NCBI GenBank assembly: GCA_025153445.1
Contig: JANZNS010000001.1
Span: 558,001-622,000, forward strand
Length of the DNA: 64,000 nucleotides
Direction of reading: 5' to 3'
DNA from: Marinobacter sp. BGYM27
GTDB lineage: Bacteria; Pseudomonadota; Gammaproteobacteria; Pseudomonadales; Oleiphilaceae
The notes under the pieces were generated by a model. That model searched no databases, was not told the DNA's origin, and saw only the letters and a program-made list of their open reading frames with translations. Positions 61,336 to 64,000 of this stretch are shown one piece after another. The position numbers and the translations under genes are program-made. Every line of letters starts with the position of its first letter. Position 1 is the stretch's first letter.

Positions 61336-63129
61336 TCAGTGTGAACCTGATGCGCTGTGAAGGGCTTGCGGGTAGAGCGGCGCCAATGACTCATCTTCGG
61401 TTGTCGTCTGCGCTTGCTCTCTCAGCGCGTTCAGCTTTTCTTTCAGACCGCTTCCGTCCCATGGGGAGGCCGCTGCGTCCCTGGCGTAAAGGTGCCGCTG
61501 CAGCTTGTTCAGTGCAGCTTCAAGTTCGTTATCGCCGCTAAAGCGAGCCACATCTCCAGCACTCCTGAATCTGTGACCGCCAAAACGTGCCGCGGCCCAT
61601 TGGGGCATCAGCGTCAGCGCTTCGTCGCTTCCCGCTTCAACTGCGCTGGTAAGTTTTTTGAACAATGTGGGTTCGCTGTTGTTCTGAACAGGGCGTTCAG
61701 TGCCACCGTCTGCGCTCTGCTTGTGCTTTCTGTTCAGCCACCAGAACAGCACAGTCAGCGCCCAGCCCGTTGCCAATATGAGGCTTATCCAAAGCCAGAG
61801 GTTGGCGGATTCAACATTGTTGGCGGCCGGTGTTTGTTGAGCCTTGTTACCTGAAGATGGCGGGGCAGGTGTGCCGGCCTGGTCGGATTTCGCCGGTGGC
61901 ACGGCTGCGGGCGCCCCTTTACCGGGGGTAATCGTCAGGGTTTGTTCGGGTATAACCGCAACCCGCTCCTGATCATTTACGGTGTCCCACCAGGGCACGC
62001 GGGTTTCTGGCAGCGTAATCTTGCCAGGGCTTACCGCCACCAGTGCGGTGGATTGCGTGCGGGACGAGGTTACCGTGCGACTGTCGACGCTGGAGTCCAG
62101 CTCGGGGCTGTCCGGATAGCTTCGCACGGCGTCCGGATACTGCATCTCCAGCGGGGGCAGAGCCGACCCCAGAAGCCCGAGCGCGCTGAGCTCTACCGTG
62201 CGCGTGATGCTCTTGCCCGCCGCGATCGAACGCCCGGGATCGCTCCAGGTTTCATTCAGCTCAAGGCTCGATGCGGGTAGCCAGGTCTTACCTGTGAATG
62301 ATGCCGGAATATCCTTGACCGGGATATCCAGTGGCGCAGAGGTATCACGCAGGAAGTTGAGCCGACCATCGGGACCTCGTGCCTGTCCGTTGAAAGCAAT
62401 ACCTTTGATATGGAGGGTGCCTGCGGTTTGCGGATAGATCACATACTTCCGCTCGACCACATGGTAATTGGCGTTGCTGTGGATGCGGGAATATTCCTTC
62501 TGTTCCCCCATGGTTTCAATGATGGCGTCATCCTGCTCGGGCTGGGCAAGGTCACCTCGAATCAGATTGCCCTGGTAATACAATTGCACGGTGAGGATCA
62601 GTTGTTCCTGCACATAGACATCAGACTTGTCGGCAGTGACTTCGACAAAAGCGGGCGGCGCTGTGCCATCTGGCGGCGGCGCTGCGCCAGGTCGCACGGT
62701 AATCGTTAGTGGGCTCGACTGGGCATCGCGGAAATTGAGCGAGGGTATGGTGAGCGTGCCCGCCTTTTTCGGAACCAGCTGGTAGGTCCAGGTAATGGTC
62801 GCGGTTGCATCACCATTGACAGAATTGAGGCTGTATTTCTGATGATTGCCGACGATTTCGAAGTCTTGTTGCAGTGCCTTGATTTCAGGCTCGGGTAGCT
62901 GCAGGTCGTTGAGGTTGAAAAGCGTGTCGAGATCCATCGTGAATGGCATCTGGCCTGTCACTGTCATCGTCAGTGTCTGATTTTCGTGAAGTGTGGTGCG
63001 ATCCACCTGAACGTCCAGTTGCTCCGCTGCCAGCGCATTGGTGGTCAGCACCAGACCAACGATCAGCGCAATCTGTCGAAACAGAGAGATAAGAGGGCTG
63101 CGGGCCCACTGCCTTGCGTGCCTTACCAT
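61336..63129 (-). CDS. BatD, oxygen-tolerance / aerotolerance protein
   Basis: Protein of 597 residues. The ATG at 63129 gives a signal peptide ending NALA just before AEQLDVQVDRTTLHENQTLT, the first beta-strand of the family; the frame is open 105 bases further upstream without a conserved start. The BatD domain follows (FVEVTADKSDVYVQEQLILT). A membrane helix lies at about residues 458-480 (LWLWISLILATGWALTVLFW), then a C-terminal cytoplasmic part. Bat proteins are linked to aerotolerance; the mechanism is unclear. It overlaps the end of the upstream gene, so the two are coupled. The symbol is left empty because Bat naming varies. Confidence 0.87.
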   Translation of the reverse strand: MVRHARQWARSPLISLFRQIALIVGLVLTTNALAAEQLDVQVDRTTLHENQTLTMTVTGQMPFTMDLDTLFNLNDLQLPEPEIKALQQDFEIVGNHQKYSLNSVNGDATATITWTYQLVPKKAGTLTIPSLNFRDAQSSPLTITVRPGAAPPPDGTAPPAFVEVTADKSDVYVQEQLILTVQLYYQGNLIRGDLAQPEQDDAIIETMGEQKEYSRIHSNANYHVVERKYVIYPQTAGTLHIKGIAFNGQARGPDGRLNFLRDTSAPLDIPVKDIPASFTGKTWLPASSLELNETWSDPGRSIAAGKSITRTVELSALGLLGSALPPLEMQYPDAVRSYPDSPELDSSVDSRTVTSSRTQSTALVAVSPGKITLPETRVPWWDTVNDQERVAVIPEQTLTITPGKGAPAAVPPAKSDQAGTPAPPSSGNKAQQTPAANNVESANLWLWISLILATGWALTVLFWWLNRKHKQSADGGTERPVQNNSEPTLFKKLTSAVEAGSDEALTLMPQWAAARFGGHRFRSAGDVARFSGDNELEAALNKLQRHLYARDAAASPWDGSGLKEKLNALREQAQTTTEDESLAPLYPQALHSASGSH

Positions 63130-64000
63130 GGTGTATCGCCTTCCGCTTGTTGCTGATTGCTGCGTTCCCGGTACTGCAGCAGGAATTTTCGGCGCATCAG
63201 GCCCGACGGGTCGTCGGGGATGCGTCTGAGCCATTGTTCTTCGCTCTGGGACAGCGGCTGCGTCTCCAGTGGCTCTGCGCTGGAGGCTTGTGATTGTTGC
63301 TCTGCACTGTCGCCATTTGCCTGCTCTCCCTGGCCATTTTGTGGCTGGGACGGCTGCTGAGCCTGCGAATCGTCACCCTGCTGGGTCTGGCCGTTTGAGT
63401 CAGCCTGGTTTTGAGGGTCTTGCTGATCCTGTCCATCAGAAGACTGGCTTTGGCTGTTGTCCTGCTGCTGATCGCCGTTCTGACCCTGCTGGTTTTGTTG
63501 TCCTTGCTGATCGTTTCCGGATTCCGAATTGTCTTGTTGTTGCTTGCCGTCGCCATTTTGTTGCTGGTCTGACTGGTTTTTGGAATCCTTGTTCTCGTCA
63601 TCCTGCTGCTGTTCTTTTTGTTGTTCCAGTAGCTTCTTCACAAGATCGCGATTGAAGGTTGCGTCGGCATGGTCGGGCTGTTTCGCCAGAGCATCATCGT
63701 ACGCATCGATGGCCGCCTGGAGTTTGCCATCGCGGGCGAGGGCATTGCCCCGGTTGTATTCAGCTTCCGCAGTGTCGCTCTGGCTGAAGCGTTCGTTAGC
63801 CTTGCTGAAATCACCAGCCCGGTATAGCGCAGAACCTTGCCATTGGGGATCAGTGAATTTGTCAGCTGCAGCCGCTGGATCGTCTGCAATCAGTTGCTCG
63901 CCGCGCTGATCCGGTCGGGACCAGAGATCATCCCAATCCATGGCATGGGCCGGTTGCGGAATCAATGGCAACAGCATCAGCGGAACCAGCAGAAGGGCAC
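63123..64000 (-). CDS. BatB/BatC-like VWA-TPR protein, C-terminal part (partial)
   Basis: The reading frame is open to the right edge, so the gene starts outside; 291 residues are present. They begin with the end of a membrane helix (LLLVPLMLLPLIPQPAHA), followed by DWDDLWSRPDQRG, then a TPR module (about residues 55-125, NRGNALARDGKLQAAIDAYDDALAKQP in outline). A long Gln/Asn/Asp/Ser-rich linker follows, ending WLRRIPDDPSGLMRRKFLLQY. In pseudomonads such a tail follows a VWA domain (BatB fused to BatC); here that part is missing and the fusion is inferred. Its end overlaps batD. Confidence 0.8.
   Translation of the reverse strand, partial: ALLLVPLMLLPLIPQPAHAMDWDDLWSRPDQRGEQLIADDPAAAADKFTDPQWQGSALYRAGDFSKANERFSQSDTAEAEYNRGNALARDGKLQAAIDAYDDALAKQPDHADATFNRDLVKKLLEQQKEQQQDDENKDSKNQSDQQQNGDGKQQQDNSESGNDQQGQQNQQGQNGDQQQDNSQSQSSDGQDQQDPQNQADSNGQTQQGDDSQAQQPSQPQNGQGEQANGDSAEQQSQASSAEPLETQPLSQSEEQWLRRIPDDPSGLMRRKFLLQYRERSNQQQAEGDTPW
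63283..63625 (-). repeat. Gln/Asn/Asp/Ser-rich low-complexity linker
   Basis: About 110 codons, mostly Gln, Asn, Asp, Ser and Gly (runs like QNQQGQNGDQQQDNSQSQ), inside the BatB/C-like gene. The repeated CAG/CAA-type codons explain the repetitive DNA. Confidence 0.85.

Overview
The window is a chromosomal segment of a polarly flagellated gammaproteobacterium. From fleQ to the ccm genes the order is, as far as I recall it, that of the Pseudomonas core flagellar and chemotaxis cluster: fleQ-fleSR-fliEFGHIJ-hsbA/hsbR/hptB-fliK-fliLMNOPQR-flhB, then flhA-flhF-fleN-fliA-cheYZAB-motCD-parC-parP-cheW-DUF2802, then ccmABCDEFGHI. The lexA-sulA pair also fits that group. Marinobacter-like or other marine Pseudomonadales/Oceanospirillales relatives are the best guess, but the genus is an inference. 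I saw no rRNA, tRNA, insertion sequence, prophage or CRISPR array.

Layout. 1-4300: end of tamA and complete tamB (outer-membrane assembly). 4300-8500: small accessory genes, including a SIMPL-domain protein, an amidoligase overlapping a class I glutamine amidotransferase, a DUF6231-like protein and a second amidotransferase. 8600-11200: acylphosphatase, the SOS genes lexA-sulA behind a perfect LexA box, and two small hypothetical genes. 11500-12850: exported DUF1329 protein closed by a terminator. 12970-34213: a FliT-like small gene, the regulators FleQ and FleSR, then the basal body, switch and export genes, with a partner-switching module (HsbA, HsbR, HptB) between fliJ and fliK. 34250-37100: a minus-strand cassette (methyltransferase, uraA, upp) that interrupts the flagellar genes. 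37340-51940: flhA, flhF, fleN, fliA, chemotaxis and stator genes and the polar-localisation pair ParC/ParP. 51975-53593: a minus-strand pair, a FlhB C-terminal-only protein and a second FliK-like protein. 53941-61220: complete cytochrome c maturation operon. 61336-64000: BatD and the C-terminal part of a BatB/BatC-like protein running off the right edge.

Regulation can be read at several points. Sigma-54 promoters of the TGGCAC-N5-TTGC type lie before fleS, fliE, fliK and fliL, with weaker candidates before flhA and fleN. A sigma-28 promoter (TAAAGTTT-N11-GTCGATAC) lies before parC. FleQ-box-like sites lie in the fleQ promoter, where they suggest autoregulation, and upstream of the fliE promoter. 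Together these outline the expected hierarchy: FleQ, then FleSR and the export/basal-body genes with sigma-54, then chemotaxis genes with FliA.

No wholly new system is obvious. The least-described parts are the amidoligase/amidotransferase pair, the FlhX/second-FliK pair, the four acidic repeats in the CheA linker that may be docking sites for ParP, and a nested 8+8 bp hairpin between uraA and the methyltransferase gene.
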